38,895 nucleotides of DNA, taken from NCBI GenBank assembly GCA_031551145.1, contig JAVBNZ010000067.1:1-38895 (forward strand), in the 5' to 3' direction. The DNA comes from WRKB01 sp031551145 (GTDB lineage: Bacteria; Desulfobacterota; Desulfovibrionia; Desulfovibrionales; Desulfovibrionaceae). Both the position numbers and the translations under genes were made by a program. The notes beneath the pieces were generated by a model. The model was not told the origin of the DNA and did not search any database. It saw nothing but the letters and a program-made list of their open reading frames with translations. Positions within the stretch are counted from its first letter, which is position 1, and each line of letters starts with the position of its first letter. Shown here piece by piece: positions 5,437-14,800 of this stretch.

Positions 5437-7404
5437 TCAGGGCTTCGGTGTCCCGTCCTGCGGCTTTTCAGGGGCTGGGGCCGGAGCGGGAGTTTCGGCT
5501 TTTTTTTCGGACGCGGCCGGCGCCGCCGGGGCATCGGGAGCCTTGGGGGCGGCTTTTTCCGTTTCAGGGGCCGGCGTTTCAGAGGCCGGCGTTTTAGGGG
5601 TATCGGCCGGGGCTGCGGGCTTGGCATCCGCGGGAGCGTCGGCCTTCGGGGGCGCTGCGGCCTCCGTGGGTTTCGAAGCCGGAGTTTCCGGGGTTGCCTT
5701 GGCGGGTTCGGCTGCCTGGGGTTCGGCGGGTTTGGGGGCCGCCTTGGCGGGTTCCGTGGGTTTCGGGGCCGCCGCCGGAGTTTTGGGAGCGGCGGGCGTC
5801 GCCTTCAGCGTCGGGGCCGGCGCGGCTTTGCCGGCGAAGGTGTCCTGCATGCCCGGCACGGTACGCCACAGCGCGGCCTGGCTCAGGGCTGTGGTGAAGA
5901 TCACGCAGATCAACAGACAGGCCGAGGGAAAGCCCCTGTCCGGCAGTTTCCACAGAACAGCCGCCGCGACGAGGCAGATGCCCGCGAGTATGGGCAGCCC
6001 GCTCAGGGCGGCGAAAAGTTCGGGTTTCGGCAGGCGTATGAAGCCCTGGATCGCCGGCCATATCTGCATCAGGGCCAGCAGGCCGAGGGCCAGGGCCGCG
6101 ATCAGGAAGAGTGCGGCGACAAGTTGGAAGAAAGCGCGGCTGCCCGCCGGCGCGAGTCCGTCGATCAATTTGCCCAGCAGCAGGGCGGCGAACGGCATGA
6201 TGAGGATCACGTCCGGGCAGTGCTTGGCGCTCGCGCCGGAAAGCAGCAGCAGGCCGATCAGCAGGTTGAGCGCTATCCAGCCCGTGCCGGAGCGCGCGCG
6301 GTCATCCGCGGCGGTGCGCAGCAGGGGCTTGGGGCCGGGCTTGCGCACGGCGGCGAAGGGCAGGGCGAGTATCCAGGGAAAAAGCGCGAGCGGCAGCACC
6401 AGAACAAAGAACCATGCCGGCTCCTTGGGCGGCCAGTACGGCGGGAACAGGGGAGCGACAAGCGTGGAGATCAGCGGGCGCAAAGGGGCCGCCTCCCCGG
6501 CGAAGAGCATGGCCGCTCCCAGCCAGAGCAGCGGAAGCAGGAGCAGCAGACCAAAGCCGAGCGCGCCGTCCGGCCGGTTGAGCCGGCGGAACTTGCCCCT
6601 TCCGGCCAGGAAGAGAAAGCTCGTTATTATCGGCAACAGCAGGCCGGGCAGGCCCACGGTCAGGCCGGCGGCCGCGCTGAACACGCCGCCCGAGGCCAGC
6701 CAGAGGAAGGATTGCTCCTTGCTCCAGCCCCGGCACAGACAGCCCGAAGCCAGCACAAGCAGGCCCGCGCCCAGCAGTTCCGGCCCCACCCTGTGCGCGG
6801 CAAAGGGGAAATACAGGCTTGAGAGCAGCACCAGGCCGGAGGCAAAGGCCGCGCGGCGGCTCCAGCCGGCGCTGTTCGTCAAAAACAGACAGCCGAGCAG
6901 GGTGACGACGCCTGAGAGCAGCGCGGCGGCGGTGAAGGCCAGCGGCCCGTCCACATAGGGTATGGCGTTGGCCAGGCGCGCGAGCCAGAACCAGGCCGGG
7001 GGCGCGCTCGCCGAGGGCACGAGCCATTGCCCGGCGGCCTTGGCCAGGTCGTAGGCATTGGCGAAGTCCGCCTCCTGTGGCAGCAGCCAGGGCGCCAGCG
7101 CGCTCAGCTTTGGATGGAACTGTCCCATCAGCAGCAGGGGCAGCGCGATGACCGCGATGTACGACAGCGCGTTGAAACAGCGATCCGCCATGCTCTGCCG
7201 CGCGTCCTGAGCGGGAGCTGCCTGGGCCCCGGGCCGCGCCGTCTCCCGAGAGGCGGTCTGCGCCTGCGCGGCTTCGGGCTGTGCGGCGGATGCTTCGGGC
7301 GCACAGCGCGGGCTTTCTTCCGGCGTGTGTTGCGTTTCCGGCGCGGCGGCGGCAGGAGAGCGGAATTTCTTCCACGCTCCGGAAAAAGCGGACGGGTTCG
7401 TCAT
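5437..7404 (-). CDS. GT39/ArnT-like multi-pass membrane glycosyltransferase with Ala/Pro tail
   Basis: A 655-residue membrane protein. About residues 1-70 are an Ala/Gln-rich cytoplasmic segment. Residues about 75-510 hold roughly 11-12 hydrophobic helices, with loops such as YDLAKAAGQWLVPSASAPPA and SGASAKHCPDVILIMPFAAL. The latter resembles the conserved late segment of ArnT/PMT-type GT39 enzymes, which use polyprenyl-phosphate sugars to modify lipid A, protein or glycan on the periplasmic side. The characteristic early DE pair of the family is not clear to me, so catalysis is unproven. From about 520 to the end is a long tail of Ala, Pro, Lys and Glu, unusual for this fold. The start is supported by AGGAGG six bases upstream. 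It lies 40 bp downstream of a GH13-like lipoprotein gene and is probably co-transcribed with it. Confidence 0.7.
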   Translation of the reverse strand: MTNPSAFSGAWKKFRSPAAAAPETQHTPEESPRCAPEASAAQPEAAQAQTASRETARPGAQAAPAQDARQSMADRCFNALSYIAVIALPLLLMGQFHPKLSALAPWLLPQEADFANAYDLAKAAGQWLVPSASAPPAWFWLARLANAIPYVDGPLAFTAAALLSGVVTLLGCLFLTNSAGWSRRAAFASGLVLLSSLYFPFAAHRVGPELLGAGLLVLASGCLCRGWSKEQSFLWLASGGVFSAAAGLTVGLPGLLLPIITSFLFLAGRGKFRRLNRPDGALGFGLLLLLPLLWLGAAMLFAGEAAPLRPLISTLVAPLFPPYWPPKEPAWFFVLVLPLALFPWILALPFAAVRKPGPKPLLRTAADDRARSGTGWIALNLLIGLLLLSGASAKHCPDVILIMPFAALLLGKLIDGLAPAGSRAFFQLVAALFLIAALALGLLALMQIWPAIQGFIRLPKPELFAALSGLPILAGICLVAAAVLWKLPDRGFPSACLLICVIFTTALSQAALWRTVPGMQDTFAGKAAPAPTLKATPAAPKTPAAAPKPTEPAKAAPKPAEPQAAEPAKATPETPASKPTEAAAPPKADAPADAKPAAPADTPKTPASETPAPETEKAAPKAPDAPAAPAASEKKAETPAPAPAPEKPQDGTPKP

Positions 7405-7436
7405 GAGCGGCCTCCTGATGGGATGAAGGGGAGCTT

Positions 7437-7532
7437 AGACAATTTCACTGTGAAATTGTTCCGACCGAGTCATGTACAACATGGCTCGGCGCCGCGCAGG
7501 CGTGGGCGGAACGTATTTTCGCCGACCACGCC
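7437..7532 (+). repeat. Three-hairpin structured repeat, copy A
   Basis: Three palindromes stand in series. First, ACAATTTCAC/GTGAAATTGT at 7439-7459. Second, CCGAGTCATGT paired with ACATGGCTCGG at 7465-7489. Third, outer stem GGCGTGG (7499-7505) with CCACGCC (7526-7532) enclosing GCGGAACGTATTTTCGCC. The same order and the third-hairpin core recur on the minus strand at 15003-15098 with a different but still paired outer stem. Here the element overlaps the last codons and the stop of the lipoprotein gene. Confidence 0.65.
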
Positions 7533-9787
7533 GAAGCGGGCGTCTTCAATACTTTGCTCCGGCTCTGCGTGTTTCCGGTTTCGCCCGGCGCGGGTTCGTC
7601 CTGAGGACGCGCCTCTTTTGCCGCGGGCGGCGCGGACGCGGCGCTTCCGGCCTCAAGGCGCAGGATGCGGCAGGCCCAGGGCTCAAGTTCCAGCGCAAGC
7701 CGGTCGCCGGTGGGCGCAAGCGCCTTTTGCGCGAGTTCATCCGTAACCCGGTCAAAACCCTTGGGCAGGCTGACGCGGCAGCTGCGGGCCTTGGGGGAAA
7801 AATTCGCCACGGCCAGCAGGCGGCCGCCGTCGGGCAGGGCGTTCAGCACGGCCAGCACGGATTCGCCTTCCGTCGGCAACGTGCCCGCAAGGCTGCCCTG
7901 GGCTGCCCTGGTGCGGGCGCGCAGAGCGCTTACAGCGGAAAGCCGCGAAAGATAGGAGCCCGGCTTGGCGAGTTGGGACTGCGGGAGGGGGTAGAGAGCG
8001 CGCGCTTTGGCGAAACCCTTGCGCGTGGCGGCGCGCGAGGCCGCTGAAGCAGTGATCGCCCAGCCGCCCAGCGCGGCGTATTCGGCGGGCGTTCCCTGAA
8101 TGTTCAGCGCGCCCGCGAGGTCGCTGCCGGAGACGAAGAACAGGCCCGGAAGCACGGCGTAGAGTGAGGTAAGCAGCATATGTGGTTCAAGCGCGGCTTC
8201 GGGCCTGGCTTCGCCCCCCCGTTTTGCCGCCGCAAGGGCCAGTTCCGGCCCGGTAATATAGAGGGTGCTGCCGGCCGTGGGCGCGTTCTCCAGAGCATGC
8301 AAAAAGCGCGCGCGCGCATCCGGGGGGAAGGGCGCGCCGTCCAGCGCGGACAGGAGAATGCCGTCCGGTCCGGGCATGCGGTGCACAGCGCGGCGGTGGT
8401 CCAGACCGCGCCGCTGTTCGACGAGCACGCGCAGGGGAGCGGCGTCGCCGGTGAGCAACGCGTATTCGGCGGCCGGGGAAAAGGTGGTGTCGATGCCGAA
8501 GTCGGCTCCGGCTTCCCGCACCTGGGCATCCACATCGGCGGGCAGGGCGTCGCGCTGGATCGACCAGCCGCCGTAGCGGCGTATTTCCCGGCTCAGGGCG
8601 CGCAGGGCCGAGAGCCCTGGTTCCAGGCTGCGTTGACCGGAGCCGTAGGCGGCATCCAGGCCGAGCAGGGGTTCGATGCGGATGCCCGCCAGGGCCTGGC
8701 GCAGCAGGCCGACTTCGCGGATCACGCTGCCGGAGAGGATGCGCTGCGCCGCGCCGGAAGGATCGTCCCAGTTGAGCAGGGGACGATCGGCCTGCGTATA
8801 GCGGCGGTAGGCCCAGCGCCGCAACTGGCCGTCGTTGCAGCGTATTTCTCCGGTGGCGGCCCAGCCGCCGGCAACGGTCCAGAGCATGGTATCGCGGGTC
8901 ATGGCCGGGGGCAGCAGGCGTTCCCTGCTCAGCAGGGCGAGCTGCTCGGCGTTGATGGGCGGAAGATCCGTGGGCTTGGAGGCGGGGGGCAGCGCATTCC
9001 AGGCGGCGCGGGGAATTTCCACCATCAAAAACGCGCCGGGGTATTCGCGCACGGCGCGCGTGGCCAGCAGAAAGTCCGGGCCTATGCCCGCGGCCGGGGA
9101 GATGATGTCGCCCCCCATCTGCATGCCGCGTTTTTCCGCCCGCAGGCGAAGCTGCTCGAAGTCTTTGTCCGTGCCCAGCGTTTCGGCGAACTTGAGCGAG
9201 ACGACGTCCTCGCCGGCATCCGGGTGGGCGGCGTCGTTCTTATCCTTCCACACCGCGCCGGAGTCACCCGTGGGCGCGATGAACAGCCCCCGGATACCGG
9301 CGCGCTGCAAGATGGTCAGCGCGGAGTCGTCAAGTTCCCTGAACACGGGCCGGGAGCCGTCTGTGAGCAGGCTTTGGGGATGGACATCCAGCCAGATGTC
9401 GGCCGCGCCGAGCAGCACGTCCGCGCCGCCGCCGCCGGACGGGGCGGCGCGCCAGGGGAGCTCCGAGCCGGACACGATGCGCGCCATCTCCGTTGCGTCG
9501 GTCAGCATGGATTGCTTTTCCAGCCATTGCAGGTAACCGGGATCCGCGCGGGGCACGGCGGTTGCTTCAGGCGGGGGAGAGCCCTTGCGCGGGCCGTATG
9601 TGTTTGGGCGCGAGCCTTTATCCGAGCCGGCGGTCAGGGTTTGTTCCTTTTCGATCGCGGGCCGCTCCGGCGGCGCCTTGGCCTGCTGTTTCACGCAGGC
9701 GCACAGACAGAGAGCACAGCACAGAAAGAGCAGGGCCGGGACGGCAACGCGCCGCAGGCGCGGAAAGGAGCGGGAGCGGGTATGCAT
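7445..9787 (-). CDS. Lipoprotein with GH13/trehalose-synthase-like fold, probably degenerate
   Basis: A 780-residue protein from the ATG at 9787 (MHTRSRSFPRLRR, then a hydrophobic run ending CLCAC). The Cys after this run suggests lipoprotein processing, although the lipobox is imperfect. The body resembles an alpha-amylase barrel of the trehalose-synthase type: YLQWLEKQSMLTDATEMARI near the N-terminus, LLNWDDPSGAAQRIL mid-protein, and a C-terminal beta-sandwich with LLAVANFSPKARSCRVSLP and LALELEPWACRILRLEAG. I cannot find the normal GH13 catalytic motifs (GFRxD, the Glu motif, HD), so it may bind rather than cleave glycans. The last 30 or so residues are encoded by a hairpin repeat that also supplies the stop. 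No strong ribosome site marks the start; an ATG at 9802 is the alternative. The ArnT-like gene follows directly, suggesting envelope glycan work. Confidence 0.7.
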   Translation of the reverse strand: MHTRSRSFPRLRRVAVPALLFLCCALCLCACVKQQAKAPPERPAIEKEQTLTAGSDKGSRPNTYGPRKGSPPPEATAVPRADPGYLQWLEKQSMLTDATEMARIVSGSELPWRAAPSGGGGADVLLGAADIWLDVHPQSLLTDGSRPVFRELDDSALTILQRAGIRGLFIAPTGDSGAVWKDKNDAAHPDAGEDVVSLKFAETLGTDKDFEQLRLRAEKRGMQMGGDIISPAAGIGPDFLLATRAVREYPGAFLMVEIPRAAWNALPPASKPTDLPPINAEQLALLSRERLLPPAMTRDTMLWTVAGGWAATGEIRCNDGQLRRWAYRRYTQADRPLLNWDDPSGAAQRILSGSVIREVGLLRQALAGIRIEPLLGLDAAYGSGQRSLEPGLSALRALSREIRRYGGWSIQRDALPADVDAQVREAGADFGIDTTFSPAAEYALLTGDAAPLRVLVEQRRGLDHRRAVHRMPGPDGILLSALDGAPFPPDARARFLHALENAPTAGSTLYITGPELALAAAKRGGEARPEAALEPHMLLTSLYAVLPGLFFVSGSDLAGALNIQGTPAEYAALGGWAITASAASRAATRKGFAKARALYPLPQSQLAKPGSYLSRLSAVSALRARTRAAQGSLAGTLPTEGESVLAVLNALPDGGRLLAVANFSPKARSCRVSLPKGFDRVTDELAQKALAPTGDRLALELEPWACRILRLEAGSAASAPPAAKEARPQDEPAPGETGNTQSRSKVLKTPASAWSAKIRSAHACAAPSHVVHDSVGTISQ

Positions 9788-10009
9788 ACAGCTCAGCAGC
9801 ATTGCACAGGAACAGAAAAGCCGCAAGTCCGGGAGGCGGTGCGGGCGGATTACAAGAGCATGGCAAGGATGCCGGCTCACCAGGAACGTATCGGGCAGCG
9901 CACGCCCCGCATCGACGCTATACGCGTGACCGCCTGGACGATTGAGGACTGCGAGGCTGAGGGCCGCGTTTCGCCCAAAGAAATTGAAATCAACTTTATC
10001 ACCGAATAA
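9782..10009 (+). CDS. Possible small acidic ORF, 75 residues
   Basis: Not recognised and doubtful. It is an open frame from an ATG at 9782 (or at 9860, 49 residues) to TAA at 10009. The C-terminal half reads like protein (RIDAIRVTAWTIEDCEAEGR, then VSPKEIEINFITE), and GGGAG lies about six bases before the 9782 ATG. It is divergent from the lipoprotein gene, overlapping its first codons, and its end overlaps the convergent HNH gene by 11 bases. It fills an otherwise empty 211-bp gap next to an AT-rich island. It may be a real small protein, a remnant of a larger gene cut by the island, or chance. Confidence 0.3.
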   Translation: MHTAQQHCTGTEKPQVREAVRADYKSMARMPAHQERIGQRTPRIDAIRVTAWTIEDCEAEGRVSPKEIEINFITE

Positions 10010-11000
10010 GTCTTGGTATCTTGGCGTACAAATGCTCTTTTAGTGCCTCTCGATTTGCTCCGTGATGCAATTCACGATGACAATTAGGGCAAGTTGCTAT
10101 AGCATTTTTTACTGTATCCGGGCCATTATCCCTTAGCCAAATCACATGGTGTATCTCAAGATATGGAGAACCATCAAGAGATTCAAATGGTGCGTGTTCA
10201 TCACAATTCTCACATTTTCCATTTGCATTGGCCCGTACCCACCTTGTGACATCTGGATCACGCTCAGGTCGTAGTGCTTGGACGAGCTTCATTTCGGGCG
10301 CTGGATTGCCTGGAGGAGTTGGCGGGGATTGAGATTTTTCTTGTCCGTTTCCAGTTCTTCCTATGTCGAGTGGTGGTCTGGCGGCTCCCTTTACTTCGTT
10401 GGCTTCCGAATTATTGAGGGCTACAGGCATAACAGCACTTGCCGCGTAATTGGATTCATTTTGAATGGGTGTCCATAAAAATTCTTTCTCGTTGCCGGAT
10501 TCTATAAAATAGCCCCCGAGAAATTTTTTTTCCTCGTCTATAAAAGCGCGTAGTGAATTATTGCCTTTATAAATTCTATATTGATTTGTTAATCTAGCCC
10601 ATGGATTGATTATGTATTTACCTCTATTTATAAATTTGCGTATTTCAGCTCCTATTACCTCGCCTTTGTTTGTTTTTTGAGTGCTCGATAATGCGTCAAA
10701 TATATATGTAAAAAATATATCACTTCCTGATGTTGAATATTTACAATTTTTGCGTGCATTGATTATTGTATTGTTTTCAACTAAATATTTTATTTGCAAT
10801 AAAAGAAGTAGTTTCTCTATTGATTGACCATTATAAGCTTCGACAGCATCTAGAGTTGTGTTCTCATAATTGGCTAATCGTTGTAGCATTTTATTTATCA
10901 TGTCTTGATCGTTTGTTTTTTTTATCTTCGCAATGCGAATAAAATCATCAATATTTATGGAAATGTTATTAACTTCTATCGTTTGTATTGACACGTTCAT
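9999..11000 (-). CDS. HNH endonuclease, McrA-like C-terminal domain, unknown N-terminal domain
   Basis: A probable restriction-type nuclease. The last 95 or so residues are a textbook HNH domain: TRWVRANANGKCENCDEHAP, then LEIHHVIWLRDNGPDTVKNA and CPNCHRELHHG, with two CxxC zinc pairs and the HH catalytic pair. This variety is common at the C-terminus of proteins that cut modified or foreign DNA. The N-terminal 200 or so residues (VNNISINIDDFIRIAKIKKT and onward) are rich in Asn, Ile and Lys and match nothing I know. A Pro/Gln-rich linker (GQEKSQSPPTPPGNPAPEMK) joins the two parts. I take the ATG at 11000, which has a close GGAG. TTG at 11090 or GTG at 11084 would add about 30 residues, and a stop lies just above them. 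DNA composition is far more AT-rich than all neighbours, most of all in the 5' two thirds. It was probably acquired by transfer; no integrase, methylase or partner gene is adjacent. Confidence 0.82.
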   Translation of the reverse strand: MNVSIQTIEVNNISINIDDFIRIAKIKKTNDQDMINKMLQRLANYENTTLDAVEAYNGQSIEKLLLLLQIKYLVENNTIINARKNCKYSTSGSDIFFTYIFDALSSTQKTNKGEVIGAEIRKFINRGKYIINPWARLTNQYRIYKGNNSLRAFIDEEKKFLGGYFIESGNEKEFLWTPIQNESNYAASAVMPVALNNSEANEVKGAARPPLDIGRTGNGQEKSQSPPTPPGNPAPEMKLVQALRPERDPDVTRWVRANANGKCENCDEHAPFESLDGSPYLEIHHVIWLRDNGPDTVKNAIATCPNCHRELHHGANREALKEHLYAKIPRLIR

Positions 11001-11194
11001 ATCTCCATAATCAACTTGATAATATACAGAAAGTTTCACACATTTGAAAAATGACAGTAGCCCGCCAAATATTGTGCCGATCACATTCAAATGGAATGAA
11101 AAATCGCAACATCCTTATTATTTTTGTGTAAAAAGAAAAAATGCGTGGCGGATAACAAAGATCGCCGGCATGAGCTTTTTCGAATAAGCCTTCG

Positions 11195-11794
11195 TCAGGC
11201 GGCGAAGAGCGTGTCGATAAGCGCGTCGACCTCCGCCGTGTAAGCCTCCGCGTCGATCTGCGGGCTGCAGATGCAGCGCATGCCGTAGCCGTGGAGCAGA
11301 AGCAGCAGCACTTCAATACGGGCCTTGACGCGCGCTTCGGACAGATCCGGCTTGTGCACGCGGCAGAGCGCGCCCAGCTCCTCGCGGATGCGGCGGTCGA
11401 ATTCGCGCACGGCCGTCGTCAGGGCCTCGTTGCGCCCCATTTCCGCCGTCAGATCCCTGATAAAGGCGGCCTGGCATGTGTCGGAATCCTCGGCGATACG
11501 TTCGCGCAACACGGTTTTCAGTTCTTCGACAAAGCGTTCCCGCCCGCTGCCTATTTCTCGGAACCGGGTCAGAACCTTCATCATCTCCCGGTCGACCAGG
11601 GCGATGATCACAGATTCTTTATTGTCGAAATAGTTGTAGATATGCCCGACACTCATGCCGGACGCGCGCGAAATTTCCGCCATGCCCGTGCTGTGGAAGC
11701 CGCCGCGCACAAAGCACTCTTCCGCCGCGTCCAGCACCTGGCGGCGGCGGGCGGCGGCGCGCTCCTCGTCGTAGTGTTTTTTCGGCCTGGCCAC
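11195..11794 (-). CDS. TetR-family repressor of the RND efflux operon
   Basis: A 199-residue TetR/AcrR regulator. The N-terminal helix-turn-helix spans about residues 18-62: VLDAAEECFVRGGFHSTGMA, then EISRASGMSVGHIYNYFDNK. YNYFDNKE is the family's recognition-helix end. The rest is an all-helical ligand-binding domain (EVLLLLLHGYGMRCICS). The start is GTG at 11794, with AAAGGAG five bases before it. It begins 22 bp after the RND pump stop in the same direction, so it is the third gene of the operon it probably controls. The perfect palindrome in the operon promoter at 16396-16417 is the obvious binding site and would make the system autoregulated. Confidence 0.88.
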   Translation of the reverse strand: MARPKKHYDEERAAARRRQVLDAAEECFVRGGFHSTGMAEISRASGMSVGHIYNYFDNKESVIIALVDREMMKVLTRFREIGSGRERFVEELKTVLRERIAEDSDTCQAAFIRDLTAEMGRNEALTTAVREFDRRIREELGALCRVHKPDLSEARVKARIEVLLLLLHGYGMRCICSPQIDAEAYTAEVDALIDTLFAA

Positions 11795-11816
11795 GTTTGC
11801 TCCTTTGCCCGGATGT

Positions 11817-14800
11817 TCACTCCTTCGCGGCGCGTTTGTCCTTTCCGGCGATGCTCCGCACCAGCACGTAGAAGAGCGGCGTGAAGAATATGCCCAGCAG
11901 CGTGGTGGTGATCATGCCGCCCACAATGCCTATGCCGATGGCGTTCTGGCTGCCGGAGCCCGCGCCGCTGCTCAAGGCCAGCGGCAGCACGCCCAGGCCG
12001 AAGGCCAGCGAGGTCATGAGTATGGGCCGCAGGCGCAGCATGCAGGCGCGGCGTGTGGCTTCAAACAGGGCCACGCCCTGCCTGCGCATGCTCTCCGCGA
12101 ATTCCACGATTAAGATGGCGTTCTTGGCGGAAAGTCCGATAATGGTGAGAAAGCCCACCTGAAAATACACGTCGTTGACCTGCCCGAAGAGCGCGGCCGC
12201 GAGTTGTACCCCCAAAATGCCGATGGGCACCGTGAGCATGACGGAAAACGGAATGGACCAGCTCTCGTACAGGGCCGCGAGGCAGAGAAAGACCACCAGC
12301 AGCGAGAGGGCGTAGAGTATGGGGGCCTGGTCGCCGCTTTGCTTTTCCTGAAGGGAAATGCCCGTCCATTCAAAGCCTATGCCCCTGGGCAGTTCCTTCG
12401 CGATTTCCTCCACCGCGGCCATGGCCTGGCCGGTGCTTTTGCCGGGCACGGGCTCGCCGAGCAGTTCCAGCGCGGGCAGGCCGTTAAAACGTTCCAGCCG
12501 GGGAGAGGCCGAAATCCAGGGGTCGGTTTTGAACAAAAAGGCGGAAAAAGGCACCATGCCGCCGAAGGAGTTGCGCACAAACCATTTGTCCAGATCTTCC
12601 GGCACCATGCGGGCATGGGCTTCGGCCTGCATATAGACTTTCTTGACCCGGCCCTTGTCCACAAAGTCGTTGATGTAGGAACTGCCCCAGCCGGTCTGCA
12701 GGGTTTCGTAAATATCGGTGAGGGACACGCCGAGCGCGCGGGCCTTGGACTTGTCCACCCGGATGCGGTATTCGGTCGCGTCTTCCTGTCCGTTGGGGCG
12801 GGCGTAGGCAATCACCGGGCTGTATTTTTCCGAGGCGGTCAGGCCCAGGAATTGGTCGCGCGCGGCCATGAGCGCCGCGTGCCCCAGCCCCGCCCTGTCC
12901 TGCAACTGGACGTCGAAGCCGCTGGAGTTGCCCATTTCCGCCACGGCGGGCGGCACCAGCACATAGATGCGGGCGTCGCGCACTTCCGAAAAATGCGCCA
13001 TGGCCCGCGCCGCCACGGCCGGAGCCTTGGCCGAGGCTTTTTTGCGCAGGCTCCAGTCCTTGAGCATCACAAAGCCGACGGCCGCGTTTTGCCCGCGCCC
13101 GGCAAAGCTGAAGCCCGCCACGTCGAAGATGGATTCCACCACCTCTTTTTCGTTTTCTACAAAATAGCGCTCCACCTCGCGCAGCACTTCCATGCTGCGG
13201 CTCTGCGCGGCCCCGGAGGGGAGCTGAACCATCACCATCACCACCCCCTGGTCCTCGTCCGGCAAAAAACCCTTGGGCAGGTAGAGGAAGAGACCGACCA
13301 CCAGCGCGATGACCACCCCGTATACGGCCAGGGGGCGGCCCCGGTGGGCGAGAATTTTCGCCACCGTGCGGTCATAGCCCCGCATGGCCCGGTGCAGACC
13401 CCGGTTGAAGCCGCCGAACAGCCCCCCCTGCGCGCGGTGCTTGCCGCCGGGGCGTTTTTCGTGCGGCCGCAGGATCGAGGCGCAGAGAGCCGGGGTCAGG
13501 CTCAAGGCCACCAGCACGGACAGGGCCATGGAGGCGACGATGGTGATTGAAAACTGGCGGTAAATGGCTCCGGTGGAGCCGCCGAAAAAGGCCATGGGCA
13601 CGAACACGGCGGAAAGCACCATGGCGATGCCCACCAGCGCGCTCGTGATCTGGCTCATGGATTTTTTCGTGGCTTCCTTGGCGGAGAGCTTTTCCTCCTT
13701 CATTACCCGTTCCACGTTTTCCACCACCACGATGGCGTCGTCCACCAGCAGGCCTATGGCCAGCACCATGCCGAACATGGTCAGGGTGTTGATGGAAAAA
13801 CCCGCCAGAGAGAGCACGCCGAAGGTGCCCAGCAGCACCACGGGCACGGCCAGGGCCGGGATGAGCGTGGCCCGGAAGTTCTGGAGAAAGACGAACATGA
13901 CCAGCACCACCAGCACGATGGCTTCGGCCAGAGTTTTGCAAACGTCCTTGATCGAGAGGATGACGAAGGGCGTGGTGTCGTAGGGGTAGACCACCTCAAG
14001 GCCTGGAGGGAAAAAGTCCCGGAAGGAATCGATCTTGGCCTTGACCGCCTCTGAAGTCTTGATGGCGTTGGCGCCCGTGGCCAGGCTGATCGCCACCCCG
14101 GCCGCCGGCTTGCCGTTGTAGAAGCCGCTGGCCTCGTAGCTTTCCTGCCCCAGTTCCACGCGCGCGACGTCGCCCAGACGCAGCTCGGAGCCGTCGGGGT
14201 TGACGCGCAGCAGAATGCTTCTGAATTCCTCGGGGCTGCGCAGACGATCCTGCACGCCGATGGCGGCGTTGAGCTGCTGCCTGTCCACGGAAGGCAGGCC
14301 GCCGAGCTGCCCGGCGGAGACCTGCACGTTCTGCGCGCGCAGGGCCGCCGCGATGTCGCCTATGGTCAGGGCGTAGTTGGTCAGCTTGGCGGGCTCCACC
14401 CAGATGCGCATGGCCTTGGGCGAGCCGAACAGCTCCACCTGACCCACGCCGGGCACGCGGGCCAGCCCGTCCTTGAGGTTTGAGGCCACATAGTCGGAGA
14501 TGTCGGAGTCGTTCATCTTTCCGTCGGCCGAATAGAAGCCGATGACCATCAGGAAGGTGGTCGTGGATTTGGTGACGGAAATGCCCTGCTGCTGCACTTC
14601 CAGGGGCAGTTGAGGCGTGGCGAGCTGAAGCTTGTTCTGGGCCTGCACCTGGGCGATGTCGTCGTTGGTGCCGGCCGCGAAGGTCAGCTTGATCTCGGCC
14701 CGGCCCGAGGAATCGCTGTTCGAGGACATGTACAGCATGTTGTCTATGCCGTTCATGTTCTGCTCGACGATCTGGGTGACGGTGCTGTCCACGGTTTCGG

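Noticed and set aside
9788..11194. Prophage or integrative element around the AT-rich island
   Set aside because: No integrase, tRNA, attachment repeats or phage structural genes; only one clear gene is present.
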